Assembly (NCBI GenBank): GCA_934630375.1
Contig: CAKTVQ010000010.1
Coordinates: forward strand, 1 to 55,465
Length of the DNA: 55,465 nt
Origin: an uncultured Collinsella sp.
Lineage (GTDB): Bacteria; Actinomycetota; Coriobacteriia; Coriobacteriales; Coriobacteriaceae
Reading direction: 5' to 3'
The stretch's first letter is position 1. Every line of letters begins with the position of its first letter. The notes under the pieces were generated by a model. The model was given only the letters and a program-made list of their open reading frames with translations, searched no databases and was not told where the DNA came from. Positions 1 through 8,655 of the stretch are shown piece after piece. Position numbers and translations under genes: made by a program.

Positions 1-27
1 CATTGAGCTGACCGCGCGCCAAGAAAA

Positions 28-167
28 GGGCCTATTTACTACGTTTAACTCGAGATGGCCGACCATACCCGCCTTTTCCGAAAATTGGTAAGCCCTCTAC
101 CTGCGGTTTTAATTTCATAATCTTTGTCATGGTCGAGGGTGTGGCAGCAAACGTAGTAGATAGGCCC
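28..167. repeat. long-spaced inverted repeat with ACCTGCGG core
   Basis: Arms of 19 nt at 28-46 and 149-167 match at 18 of 19 positions when one is reverse complemented (GGGCCTAT..TACTACGTTT). The roughly 100 nt between them hold ACCTGCGGTTTTA at 99-111, followed by a TTTGTC element. The same core recurs near 48244 and 52664, each time between arms of different sequence. No convincing gene is seen in 1-366, and the 89-codon minus-strand ORF across this stretch has no family resemblance. Confidence 0.6.
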
Positions 168-316
168 ATTTTGTGGCATACGACCCATACAAGCCCAATC
201 TCGAAGGCTAAAGAGAGCCTCTCATCCACGCCTGTGAGCGAAAACCAAATAGAATGAAAGGCAAATGGAAAGCCCGTTTGACGGGGCAAACGCCGGGCCA
301 CCTAATGGTTGCCCGG

Positions 317-369
317 CGTTTGCCCAGATAAAACCTGCCAAAATAAACCTGTCCCTTTTTGGCAGGTTA
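317..369 (-). repeat. dispersed repeat AACCTGCCAAAAAGGGACAGG, copy 1
   Basis: On the minus strand this reads AACCTGCCAAAAAGGGACAG, GTTTATTTTGGCAGGTTTTA, then a CTGGGCAAACG tail. The segments AACCTGCCAAAA and TTTTGGCAGGTT can pair into a 12-bp stem. The repeat begins in the TAA stop codon of the upstream ABC permease. Other copies lie near 3891, 6328, 29490 and 48080. Confidence 0.8.
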
Positions 370-3132
370 CTCGGCGCTCTTGAGGGCGCCGACCATGTCG
401 ATCTTGTTGAGGGTACGGTTGGTGGCGAGGTTGACGATAAACGTAAAGCCAAAGGCCAGAAGCACGGATAGCACGTAGCTCAGCGGCTCGACTTCAACAT
501 CAAAATACAGCGACGGCATCTGCAAAATGTACGTAAAACTCTCGGCCAGCAAGCCGCCCAGCGGCACGCCCAGCGCAGCGCCGATCGCCGTGAGGATCAA
601 CGTCTCCTTGTTGACGTAGTGGTGCACCTCGCCACGGCGGAAGCCCAGCACCTTGATGGTCGCCAGCTCGCGTTCGCGCTCCGAAATATTCGTATTAGAC
701 AGCGTAAACACCACCACAAACGACAGGCACGCCGCCATAAAGGTCACAAGCACCACGACCGAGTTGATGATGGTGAAGTTGGCCTCATAATTCTCCCAAT
801 GCTCGGCCGTACTCGAAATCGTAAGCCAACCGTCACTCTTAAGATTCTTGCTAAACGCAATCTGATCGGCCGACGAACCCTTAAGCAGCGCAAGGATGCC
901 GTTGAGGCGCGCACTTCGACCGAACGCGCGCTCATAGGTGCCCTGCGTCATGTAAAGCGTGTTGCCCAGATAGTTAAGCGAAATGTCGCTGACTTTGACC
1001 TTGGCAACATTGAGCGACGAATCCTGGACGTGAGCCGTGTCACCCGGCTTGATCCCCAGCACCAGCTGAGAGCTCTTGCTCAAATACACATCCCCGTCAC
1101 GCAGGGTGAGCGGTTCTTTGGACTCATCCTCCAGGCGCACGTAATCGCCCAAGTCACCCGTGCGGTCGTCGGGAATCACGATGAGCTGCACGGTCTCGCT
1201 CTTACCGCCAAATGTAAAGGTGACGTTGTCGGTCATAATCGGCAGCGTCGAAGTCACGGTCACGTTGGAATCATTGGCCGCGCTGCGCTCATCCAACGCC
1301 GCGCACGTCTGCGTAAAGTCATCGGGGTTGGCGACCGCCAGCAGGTCATAGCGCGTAATGTGCCCGTACTGCTTGGGCGACAGCGCCACCGACGTGTCGC
1401 GAATACCCATACCGCAGATCACGAGCGCCGTACAGCCCGCAATACCGAAGATAGTCATAAAGGCACGTTTTTTGTACCGGAACAAATTGCGCGCGGCCAC
1501 CTTGTTCAAAAAGCCCATGCGGCGCCAAATAAAGCCGATGCGCTCGAGGAAAATGCGCGAGCCGGCGCGCGGGGCCTTGGGGCGCATGAGCGAGGCCGGG
1601 GTCTCGGCCATCTCGTGGCGGCAGGCGATAATCGTGGCTCCCACCACGCCCACGGCAAACAGCGCTACCGACACGAGTGATGACACGATGTCGTACGAAA
1701 GCAACATCTGGGGCAGCGAGTACATGTCGTCGAACACCGTAAACAGGAACAGCGGCAGACCCACAAATCCAATGATATTGCCGAGCACGCCACCGATCAG
1801 ACACGCCCACAGCGCGTAGTCCACGTATTTGGACAGGATACGCCCGCGCGAATAGCCGAGCGCCTTGTACAGGCCAATGAGCGTGCGCTCCTCCTCGACC
1901 ATGCGCGTGGCGGTGGTGAGGCTGATGAGCACGGCGACGATAAAGAAGATGAACGGGAACACCGTGGCAATGGCCTCAATTGACGAGCTATCGCTCTCCA
2001 CGCTCGAGTAGCTTGCGATGTTATCGCGGTCCTGGATGTACCAGGTGCATTCGCCCAGGTCAGAGAGCTCGGCGCGGGCATCGGCAAACTGCTGGTCGGC
2101 GGCGGCACGGCGCTGGTCCAGGTCGGCTTGCGCCTGCGCACGCTCGTCGCTGCCCTCGGCCATGCGATTGATGTTGTCCTGCTCGATCCCAAAGACCATA
2201 TTCGCCTGACGCTCAGCCGCGTCCAAGCTCGCCGGTGTGTCGACCGTCAGCTCCTGAGCGCGCGCCTTCTCACGCTCCTCGCGGATCTTCTCGATATTGC
2301 CCTTGACCTCATTGATCTTTGCCGAGTAGGCATCCGAATAGGAGTTGAGGCTCTTGGCTCCCTCGACGACCACATGGACAGCGGAGTAGGAAGAAGATGT
2401 CGCGGCATCCTCGCTCACGTAGAACTTGTAGTCCGCAGTCGAAGCAGCGCGAAAGGCGTTGACGGTCGAGTCGGAGCTCACATCAGTGGGATCGAGAACC
2501 TCGGCCGTGATGGTGTAGTCCCCATCGGCAAACTGGTCCTTGGCGCTTTGGTTCGACGAGCTCGCATCGTTGGCGGCAAAGCTCACCGTATCGCCGATTT
2601 TCTTGCCCGAAGCCTTCAAAAAACGTGAGGTCACTGCCACTTCGCCCGAAGTCTCGGGCAACTCGCCGCGTACTAGCACCGGTTGGTCAATATTCTCTTT
2701 GGAGAGGCTCTGTACGACGACACGCTCGCGCGTCGTACCCACGGCGGTATAGGCGGTCTCGGTATAGATGCCCTCGGCCGTCTCGACGCCATCGACTTCT
2801 TGGATCGCAGCAAGATCGTCATCGGTCAGACCATAGGTCGACTGCACGTTGATGTCATAAACATTCTGCTGGTCAAAGTAAGCGTCAACCGAATCGCACA
2901 AGTCCTCGCACCCCGCTTTGAGGCCGCACATCACGCTCACACCGAGCGCGGTGATGACCACGATGGATAAGAAGCGCTTAAGACTGCCTCGGATTGTGCG
3001 GTAGACGCCACGGCGAAAAACCGTCGGCACCATATCGTTTGAGCTTTGGGCGGTGCGGTAGGTCGTAAAATCCTGCTCGCGCTCCGTGTTCTGCGCATCG
3101 CGGCGTTGGCTGTTTTGGCGGTCTTGGTCCAT
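367..3132 (-). CDS. FtsX-like ABC transporter permease with large extracytoplasmic and coiled-coil segments
   Basis: Integral membrane permease partner of the ATPase just upstream. One N-terminal membrane helix (about residues 45-68) leads into a long extracytoplasmic region with a Lys/Glu/Arg/Ala/Gln-rich helical stretch (about 275-360). The first FtsX domain follows, with helices near 385-410, 440-465 and 480-510, then a short linker with another helix near 555, a second extracytoplasmic domain and a last FtsX domain with helices near 785, 845 and 885. This two-FtsX layout is typical of DUF214-type permeases for lipoproteins, lipids or antimicrobial peptides, but the substrate cannot be read. 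ATG at 3132 is chosen; an in-frame GTG at 3144 overlaps the ATPase stop. Neither has a clear ribosome site, so coupled translation is likely. Confidence 0.85.
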   Translation of the reverse strand: MDQDRQNSQRRDAQNTEREQDFTTYRTAQSSNDMVPTVFRRGVYRTIRGSLKRFLSIVVITALGVSVMCGLKAGCEDLCDSVDAYFDQQNVYDINVQSTYGLTDDDLAAIQEVDGVETAEGIYTETAYTAVGTTRERVVVQSLSKENIDQPVLVRGELPETSGEVAVTSRFLKASGKKIGDTVSFAANDASSSNQSAKDQFADGDYTITAEVLDPTDVSSDSTVNAFRAASTADYKFYVSEDAATSSSYSAVHVVVEGAKSLNSYSDAYSAKINEVKGNIEKIREEREKARAQELTVDTPASLDAAERQANMVFGIEQDNINRMAEGSDERAQAQADLDQRRAAADQQFADARAELSDLGECTWYIQDRDNIASYSSVESDSSSIEAIATVFPFIFFIVAVLISLTTATRMVEEERTLIGLYKALGYSRGRILSKYVDYALWACLIGGVLGNIIGFVGLPLFLFTVFDDMYSLPQMLLSYDIVSSLVSVALFAVGVVGATIIACRHEMAETPASLMRPKAPRAGSRIFLERIGFIWRRMGFLNKVAARNLFRYKKRAFMTIFGIAGCTALVICGMGIRDTSVALSPKQYGHITRYDLLAVANPDDFTQTCAALDERSAANDSNVTVTSTLPIMTDNVTFTFGGKSETVQLIVIPDDRTGDLGDYVRLEDESKEPLTLRDGDVYLSKSSQLVLGIKPGDTAHVQDSSLNVAKVKVSDISLNYLGNTLYMTQGTYERAFGRSARLNGILALLKGSSADQIAFSKNLKSDGWLTISSTAEHWENYEANFTIINSVVVLVTFMAACLSFVVVFTLSNTNISERERELATIKVLGFRRGEVHHYVNKETLILTAIGAALGVPLGGLLAESFTYILQMPSLYFDVEVEPLSYVLSVLLAFGFTFIVNLATNRTLNKIDMVGALKSAE

Positions 3133-3137
3133 GGGCG

Positions 3138-3839
3138 CTACCACTCGATCGTCTCGATCGGCACGGGATTTTGCTGGACTGTCTCGCTCTCTACGCGACC
3201 GCTCTTAAAGCGAATCAGGCGATCGGCCATGGGCGCCAGCGCAGAGTTGTGGGTGATGATAATGACCGTAATGCCCTGCTTGCGGCAAGTGTCCTGTAGC
3301 AGCTGCAAGATCTGCTTGCCGGTTTTGTAGTCGAGTGCACCCGTAGGCTCGTCGCACAAAAGCAGCTTGGGGTTCTTGGCCAGCGCGCGGGCGATGGATA
3401 CGCGCTGCTGCTCGCCGCCCGAAAGCTGCGCCGGAAAGTTGCCCAGGCGCTCGCCCAGGCCAACCTGACGAAGCGTTTGCTCGGCATCGAGCGAATCGGG
3501 GCAGATCTGCGCAGCGAGTTCGACGTTCTCAAGCGCCGTCAGGTTAGGAACCAGATTGTAGAACTGGAAGACAAAGCCGACGTCGGCGCGACGGTACTCC
3601 ACGAGCTGCGCCTCGTTGGCGGAACTCACGTCGCGCCCGTCCACCGTCACGGTGCCGGAGGTTGCCGTATCCATGCCGCCCAGAATGTTGAGGGCCGTAG
3701 TCTTGCCGGCACCCGAAGCACCCAAAATGATGGCGAGCTCACCGCGCTCGACCGTAAAGCTCGCGCCGTCGAGTGCGTGGATGCGGGCGTCGCCCTCGCC
3801 GTATGCTTTGATGACGTCTTTGAATTCGATATAGGCCAT
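3138..3839 (-). CDS. MacB/LolD-type ABC transporter ATP-binding protein
   Basis: Cytoplasmic ATPase of 233 residues, the usual size for the LolD/MacB/YknY class that powers FtsX-type permeases. Visible motifs are Walker [10 protein letters not shown] (about 40-48), the Q-loop (VFQFYNL), the signature LSGGEQQR (about 139), Walker [13 protein letters not shown] (about 160) and the switch His in THNSAL. The stop codon sits 5 nt before the permease start used here and overlaps the alternative GTG, so the two form an operon transcribed leftward. Upstream lies dispersed-repeat copy 2 rather than another gene. Confidence 0.92.
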   Translation of the reverse strand: MAYIEFKDVIKAYGEGDARIHALDGASFTVERGELAIILGASGAGKTTALNILGGMDTATSGTVTVDGRDVSSANEAQLVEYRRADVGFVFQFYNLVPNLTALENVELAAQICPDSLDAEQTLRQVGLGERLGNFPAQLSGGEQQRVSIARALAKNPKLLLCDEPTGALDYKTGKQILQLLQDTCRKQGITVIIITHNSALAPMADRLIRFKSGRVESETVQQNPVPIETIEW

Positions 3840-3890
3840 CGATTAATTCCCATCTGGTCGGATAACTCTTTAGTATTACCCATTTCCCAC

Positions 3891-3940
3891 CTACCAAAAA
3901 GGGACAGGTTTATTTTGGCAGGTTTTATATGGGGAAACGG
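3891..3940 (+). repeat. dispersed repeat AACCTGCCAAAAAGGGACAGG, copy 2
   Basis: Reads ACCAAAAAGGGACAGG, TTTATTTTGGCAGGTTTTAT, then GGGGAAACGG on the plus strand. It lies upstream of the ABC ATPase and is not next to a stop codon. The left half of the stem is slightly degraded. Confidence 0.75.
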
Positions 3941-4040
3941 CAGCTATAGATGAGGCGCCGGGGAGGCCGAGAAATCATCGACGGAGTCAGGCCGACCGCC
4001 GAGCACAACGCACGCATCTCAATCTGTCAGCCAAATCATT

Positions 4041-4069
4041 CGAACAGCTGTTCGTTTCTATGATATGAT
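4041..4069 (+). promoter_or_regulatory. LexA-like SOS box with overlapping -10 region
   Basis: CGAACAGCTGTTCG at 4041-4054 is a perfect 14-bp palindrome and, with the T before it, matches the TCGAAC-N4-GTTCGA operator of actinobacterial LexA at all but the last base. Two overlapping TATGAT hexamers follow at 4059-4069, so LexA bound here would cover the promoter of the gene starting at 4111. Confidence 0.7.
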
Positions 4070-4110
4070 TCAACTATCTAAGCAGGCCAATACGCAGAAA
4101 GGCGGCCAAC

Positions 4111-4749
4111 ATGGCGTTCGACTTTAAGAAGGAATGCAAGGAGCTCTACAAACCTGCAAGCAAGCCGAGTATCGTAACTGTCCCGCCTATGAGCTACGTT
4201 GCCGTTCGCGGAAAGGGTGACCCAAATACCGAAGGCGGCGAGTATCAAAACGCCTTGCCGCTACTTTACGGCATCGCCTATACCGTTAAGATGTCGAAGA
4301 AAGGCTCAAGGAGTATCGAGGGCTATTTCGACTTTGTGGTACCGCCGCTCGAGGGTTTCTGGTGGCAAGAGTCCCCAAGCGGCGACATCGATTATGTACA
4401 CAAGGACAATTTCAACTTTATCTCGTGCATCCGCCTGCCCGATTTCGTCACCCGAGATGACTTTGACTGGGCAGTCGCGGAAGCCACGACCAAAAAGAAA
4501 CTGGACTTTTCCGCCGTCGAACTGCTTAAAGTTGACGAGGGTCTCTGCGTTCAATGTATGCACACCGGGCCCTACGACAACGAACCGGCGACCGTAGACG
4601 CTATGCATGAATACACGACCGAGCTGGGCTATGTTCCCGACTTCTCAGACACCCGTTTACATCACGAAATCTATCTCTCCGATCCACGCAAATGCGCACC
4701 GGAGAAACTTAAGACCGTGGTTCGTCATCCTATCAAGCGCGCTGAATAG
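4111..4749 (+). CDS. GyrI-like small-molecule-binding domain protein
   Basis: Cytoplasmic protein of 212 residues resembling the single-domain GyrI-like family. Seen directly: an N-terminal strand with PPMSYVAVRGKGDPN, a central FDFVVPPLEGFWW segment and a C-terminal CMHTGPYDNEPATVDAMHEY block, the G-P-Y pattern usual in these domains. It has no DNA-binding domain. Members bind small ligands; Escherichia coli GyrI (SbmC) protects gyrase and is part of the SOS response. The LexA-like box upstream fits a similar damage-inducible role, but that is inference. AAAGGCGG precedes ATG at 4111. No other gene shares its transcript. Confidence 0.8.
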   Translation: MAFDFKKECKELYKPASKPSIVTVPPMSYVAVRGKGDPNTEGGEYQNALPLLYGIAYTVKMSKKGSRSIEGYFDFVVPPLEGFWWQESPSGDIDYVHKDNFNFISCIRLPDFVTRDDFDWAVAEATTKKKLDFSAVELLKVDEGLCVQCMHTGPYDNEPATVDAMHEYTTELGYVPDFSDTRLHHEIYLSDPRKCAPEKLKTVVRHPIKRAE

Positions 4750-4822
4750 CGTGGGGCGTCATTTCACGCGCTGGGTTTTAAGCCAGCCAACCAGCCGCCT
4801 CCTAGGCCGTCCGGTAATTATC

Positions 4823-4904
4823 TTGACGCGGCCCATCGCATCTTATAAGTTTGTTTTGCTAAAGCTGGAAAGCCTCTCAACGATGCGCAACTCCAGCTCT
4901 TTTT
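4823..4904 (+). promoter_or_regulatory. possible promoter and leader attenuator of the ClC gene
   Basis: TTGACG (4823-4828) and TATAAG (4844-4849) are spaced by 15 nt. Just downstream AGCTGGA (4863-4869) pairs with TCCAGCT (4892-4898), followed by CTTTTT. The hairpin and T-run end 15 nt before the coding start. It may simply terminate the GyrI-like transcript, but if the promoter is real it lies inside the leader of the next gene. Confidence 0.4.
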
Positions 4905-4919
4905 CTATCAAGAGAGCAA

Positions 4920-6170
4920 GTGTCGGAAAGCAAAATGTCAGAAAGCAACGTATCGAGCAGGATTAAACGCCTGGTCAACACCTATAGCGGCCTCGTGCTT
5001 ATGGGTGCCGTCGGAATCCCTATCGGCATCATCGTTGGCGCCATCTGTGCCCTTTTTGGTCGTGTGCTCCTGGCAATCGGCGCCTTCCGGGACGTGCACG
5101 TCGCGTTGCTGCTCCCCTTTCTCGCTCTTGCGGGCCTTGCCATCGTGTTTGCCTACCGCACCTGGGGCAAGGGCACCGACCGCGGCATGAGTCTGGTGTT
5201 CGACGTAGGCCACGGACGCGAGGACGCCATCTCCCCACGTTTGGTGCCGCTCATTATGCTGAGCACGTGGGCCACGCATCTCTTTGGCGGCAGTGCGGGA
5301 CGCGAGGGCGTGGCCGTGCAGATCGGTGCAACCGTCTCGCATTGGATTGGCCGACGCCTGCCTTTCCGCGACCCCGGCAACACGTTTTTGCTCATTGGTA
5401 TGGCCGCTGGCTTTGCCGGACTCTTTCGAACACCGCTCGCTGCTACGGTCTTTGCCGTCGAGGTGCTGGTCGCCGGACGCATGGAATACCGCGCGCTGTT
5501 TCCCGCGCTTACGGCTTCACTTGCCGCAAGCATGACCTCCGGCGCCCTGGGGCTCGAGAAGTTCGAGGTCGCCGTTACCGCCTCGTATGCGCTCGACCTC
5601 CCCGGTCTTGGATGGCTGGCGTTGTTGGGTATCGCGTTTGGTATGGTAGGTGGCGCTTTTGCCTGGTGCCTTGCCCACGCCAAGACCCTTGCGGCGCGGC
5701 TGTTCCCCAACCCTTATACGCGCATTGCCGTTATGGGCCTTGTGCTGTCGGCGATTTTGTTCGCGCTGTGGCAAGGGCGATACTGCGGACTTGGCACCAA
5801 CCTGATATCGGCGGCACTCAACGGTGACGGCAAGGTCGCCATCATGCCTTGGGACTGGGCGCTCAAATTCACACTCACCATTGCCACGCTTGCCGCAGGA
5901 TATCAGGGTGGCGAGGTAACGCCGCTGTTCTCCATCGGCGCCAGCCTGGGTGTCGTGCTCGCCGGGATTCTCGGCATGCCCGTCGAGCTCTGCGCCGCGC
6001 TGGGATACGCCGCCGTCTTTGGCAGCGCCACCAACACGCTACTCGCGCCGATCCTCATTGGCTGCGAGGTCTTCGGTTTCGGTAATCTGCCGATGTTCTT
6101 CATCGTCTGCGTTGTGGCTTATCTGTTCAACATGGACAAATCGATCTACGCTCTGCAAAAGCGAGCGTAG
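4920..6170 (+). CDS. ClC-family anion channel or anion/proton antiporter
   Basis: Integral membrane protein of 416 residues with the ClC fold. GREGVAVQIG (about 124) is the Glu-containing pore motif, and GGEVTPLFSIGASLG (about 326) is the second signature. The classic GSGIP motif is not recognisable; instead RYCGLGTNLI (about 290) is present. A GREG motif combined with an N-L-I motif and GGEVTP recalls the fluoride-exporting CLC-F branch, but from memory I cannot separate it securely from ordinary chloride ClC proteins. GTG at 4920 is taken as the start, with AGAGAG upstream; ATG at 4935 is an alternative, since the first residues duplicate M-S-E-S. Confidence 0.82.
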   Translation: MSESKMSESNVSSRIKRLVNTYSGLVLMGAVGIPIGIIVGAICALFGRVLLAIGAFRDVHVALLLPFLALAGLAIVFAYRTWGKGTDRGMSLVFDVGHGREDAISPRLVPLIMLSTWATHLFGGSAGREGVAVQIGATVSHWIGRRLPFRDPGNTFLLIGMAAGFAGLFRTPLAATVFAVEVLVAGRMEYRALFPALTASLAASMTSGALGLEKFEVAVTASYALDLPGLGWLALLGIAFGMVGGAFAWCLAHAKTLAARLFPNPYTRIAVMGLVLSAILFALWQGRYCGLGTNLISAALNGDGKVAIMPWDWALKFTLTIATLAAGYQGGEVTPLFSIGASLGVVLAGILGMPVELCAALGYAAVFGSATNTLLAPILIGCEVFGFGNLPMFFIVCVVAYLFNMDKSIYALQKRA

Positions 6171-6207
6171 AAAGATGTCCAAGCAGGTGGTCTCAACCGG
6201 AAACGGC

Positions 6208-6308
6208 ATGCCACTCTGAGGCTGTATTCCGGGACACGGTTTCCGCTAGGCCCTCCAAGGGGAAAGTTCATCCCATTCCGAGGCGTCAAACCGGGACACG
6301 GTTTCCGC
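6208..6308. repeat. two direct repeats containing CCGGGACACGGTTTCCGC
   Basis: Two copies of about 39 nt (6208-6246 and 6270-6308) share an identical 18-nt 3' end (6229-6246 and 6291-6308) and a similar 5' part around CTGAGGC/CCGAGGC. They fill the gap between the convergent ClC and histidine kinase genes, next to dispersed-repeat copy 3. Confidence 0.65.
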
Positions 6309-6327
6309 CCACAGCCTCCTCCATCGA

Positions 6328-6382
6328 CGTTTCCCCAGATAAAACCTGCCAAAATAAACCTGTCCCTTTTTGGCAGGTTTTA
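6328..6382 (-). repeat. dispersed repeat AACCTGCCAAAAAGGGACAGG, copy 3
   Basis: The minus strand reads AAAACCTGCCAAAAAGGGAC, then AGGTTTATTTTGGCAGGTTT and a CTGGGGAAACG tail. The unit begins at the stop codon of the histidine kinase, as copies 1 and 5 do at their genes. Confidence 0.8.
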
Positions 6383-7741
6383 GAGGCGGACGGTGAAGGT
6401 GATCTGATGGTCGTAGCCAGATACGGTAGCGGAGCCGCCATGGGCCTCGGCGATGGCGCGCACGACGGATAGGCCCACGCCCGAGCCGCCTGTCTTGGAG
6501 CTGCGCGACACGTCCGCACGATAGAAGCGGTCGAACAATCGGTCCAGGTCGCCTTCGGGCAGCTCGTCCACGGCGTTCGATACGATAAGCTCGGCGGCGC
6601 CCTTACCCTTGCCGTGCGAGACGGCGCGCAGGCTCAGCTCGATCACGCTGCCCTCGCTCGCATAGCGTGCGGCGTTGTCCAACAGCAACTCAACCACCTG
6701 CGTCACCGCCGCGGCATCGGCATGGACCCGCACGCCGTCCGCAATCGATATCGACAGATGCTTGCCACGCGAAACCGCCACCGACTTAAACGGCGCGGCT
6801 GCCTTGTCAACTGCCTCAGCAAGATCGATCGACGCCATGGTAAAGCCCGCCGAGCCCTCGTCCATGCGAGCCAAAAATACCAGACGCTCCGTCAGCGCCG
6901 TCAGCCGCGCGACCTGCTCGTGGATGCTCTGCGTCCACTCGCTCTCGCCGCTCTCAATCTCTTGTACCTCGTTCGCGGCATCAATCACAGCCAGCGGCGT
7001 CTTGATCTCATGGCTTGCATCGGTAATGAACCGCTTTTGCTTGCTGTAGCTCTCGACCATCGGTCGAATTACCGCGCCCGAGGCGCCCGCCACAATTGCC
7101 AGCACCGCCAGCCAGCCAATGCAGCTGATTGCCACGCTCGCGCTCAAAAACGAATGGAAGCTTGCAAGCTCGCGCGAACAGTCCACGAACACATAGGTGG
7201 TCTCGCCGTTCTGCATAAAGGCACAATAGCGGTAGTTAGAGACAAATCCCAAAGTAGAGCCCTTGGAGTATAGTTTTTTGGCAATGTGCAGCGCGCGTTT
7301 GGGACCAATCGCCGCAATACACGTTGTATCGATGCTAACCGACTGCCCATCGAATAACGTGACCTTAAAATAACGCGTATCAAATGGAGACTCGGCAGTC
7401 GTTCCCTCAAAGCGCTTAAAGGACTTAGCCGGCACATCAAAACCGTCATCCATATCCCCGGCGGAATCGTCACCCAGCGCTTCTGTCCAATCGATGCCGC
7501 CCTTGCCCGCCAAGATATAGTCCAGGCGAGCATCGGCCATCTTGCAGACATGCGAGTAGTTAACGACGTTGATGCCGGCGATAATGAGCGTAAGCACCAC
7601 GGTCACAGCACCCATGGCAACGAGGATGAACTTGCGACGCAGACGGCGGCCCAAAGCGTCGGCAGCATTTGCCCGCCCCGCGCTACTCGAGGCGGCACGA
7701 AGCCGCTCCGTCATGCGCTTGTACCACGCGTGCACGCTCAC
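6380..7741 (-). CDS. sensor histidine kinase
   Basis: Membrane sensor of about 453 residues. Helices near 35-58 and 200-225 bracket an extracytoplasmic domain of some 140 residues. The H-box ASHEIKTPLAVI (about 242) carries the phosphorylated His; the N-box LLLDNAARYAS and the glycine-rich SGVGLSVVRAIAEAHGG form the ATP-binding domain. No long HAMP linker is obvious. The open frame continues to 8014, but that part is antisense to the response regulator. GTG at 7741, 2 nt after the regulator stop (an ATG is at 7714), gives a normal length and implies coupling. The signal is unknown. Confidence 0.88.
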   Translation of the reverse strand: MSVHAWYKRMTERLRAASSSAGRANAADALGRRLRRKFILVAMGAVTVVLTLIIAGINVVNYSHVCKMADARLDYILAGKGGIDWTEALGDDSAGDMDDGFDVPAKSFKRFEGTTAESPFDTRYFKVTLFDGQSVSIDTTCIAAIGPKRALHIAKKLYSKGSTLGFVSNYRYCAFMQNGETTYVFVDCSRELASFHSFLSASVAISCIGWLAVLAIVAGASGAVIRPMVESYSKQKRFITDASHEIKTPLAVIDAANEVQEIESGESEWTQSIHEQVARLTALTERLVFLARMDEGSAGFTMASIDLAEAVDKAAAPFKSVAVSRGKHLSISIADGVRVHADAAAVTQVVELLLDNAARYASEGSVIELSLRAVSHGKGKGAAELIVSNAVDELPEGDLDRLFDRFYRADVSRSSKTGGSGVGLSVVRAIAEAHGGSATVSGYDHQITFTVRL

Positions 7742-7743
7742 GC

Positions 7744-8427
7744 CTACTCGCCTTCCTCGACAACCTCGAGCGAATATCCCTGGTTGCGCGACGCGCGGAT
7801 GGCCACGTCGGCGCCAAGCGTCGACAGCTTTTTGCGCAGGTACGAGATATAGACCCACACCACATTGGCACCTTCGGGCGCGTCCTCGCCCCAAACCTCG
7901 AGCATCAGGCGCTCGGTGGGCATGCGCGTGCCGGCGTTGCGCATAAAGAGTTCCATAAGCTGAAACTCGCGATTGGCCAGATGCTCCTCGCCCAAGGGAC
8001 CCGCAAGCGTGCACGATGCCGTATCGAGACGCACATTGCCCACGCTGAGCGTCGTGGCATCAATTGCCGTCGCGGCACGCGTCATGGCTCGAATGCGAGC
8101 GAGCAGCTCCTTAGCGGCAAAAGGCTTGGTCAGGTAATCGTTGGCGCCGGCGTCCAAGCCCTCGACCTTATCGGACACCTCGCTTTTTGCCGTAAGCATG
8201 ATGATGGGCAGGCGTTTGCCGGCCTCACGCGTGCGCTTGAGCACCTCGATGCCGTCCATGCCAGGCATCATGATGTCCAGAATTGCGGCGTCATAGTCGT
8301 TGGCGAGCAGATACTCGAGCGCCGTCAGACCATCGAGCGCGGCGTCGACCTCGTAGTCGCTATGTTGAAGAATCGCGGTGAGAGCGCGGGAGAGGCCAGG
8401 TTCGTCCTCGGCAAGCATCAGCTTCAT
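7744..8427 (-). CDS. OmpR/PhoB-family response regulator
   Basis: Cytoplasmic transcription factor of 227 residues, first gene of the two-component operon. The receiver domain shows the acidic pair EDEP near residue 8, phospho-acceptor Asp in AAILDIMMPGMDGIEVL (about 51), TAKSE (about 80) and the conserved Lys in LTKPFAAKELLARI (about 101). The C-terminal winged helix ends in VWVYISYLRKKLS. AAAGGAG lies 6 nt before ATG at 8427. The target genes are not evident; ogt upstream is on the same strand but 228 nt away. Confidence 0.93.
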   Translation of the reverse strand: MKLMLAEDEPGLSRALTAILQHSDYEVDAALDGLTALEYLLANDYDAAILDIMMPGMDGIEVLKRTREAGKRLPIIMLTAKSEVSDKVEGLDAGANDYLTKPFAAKELLARIRAMTRAATAIDATTLSVGNVRLDTASCTLAGPLGEEHLANREFQLMELFMRNAGTRMPTERLMLEVWGEDAPEGANVVWVYISYLRKKLSTLGADVAIRASRNQGYSLEVVEEGE

Positions 8428-8655
8428 AGTTGCTCCTTTGGCGCATGGCTATGTAGGTTTCGATACTGCCGATAATAGCGCACCGTCAGCTGCCTTAGCG
8501 CAGCCTTAGCGGCTCAACCTGCGCGTTTTCAAATACGCAGGATGTGGCTTAGCCAAACTTAAGGCGCAGATGCCGAGCGCCCGGACGCATACCGGCCGTG
8601 GAAGGACGGAGGCTCGTCCTTTCGCGGCGTCCTAGTTATGCAAAGTGCTCGAACG

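Noticed and set aside
4750..4919. Fluoride riboswitch ahead of the ClC gene
   Set aside because: The conserved GGNGATGG/CGCC architecture of the crcB motif is not present; only a terminator-like hairpin is seen.
6380..8014. 544-residue form of the histidine kinase
   Set aside because: The extra N-terminal 91 codons are antisense to the response regulator; GTG at 7741 gives a normal kinase.
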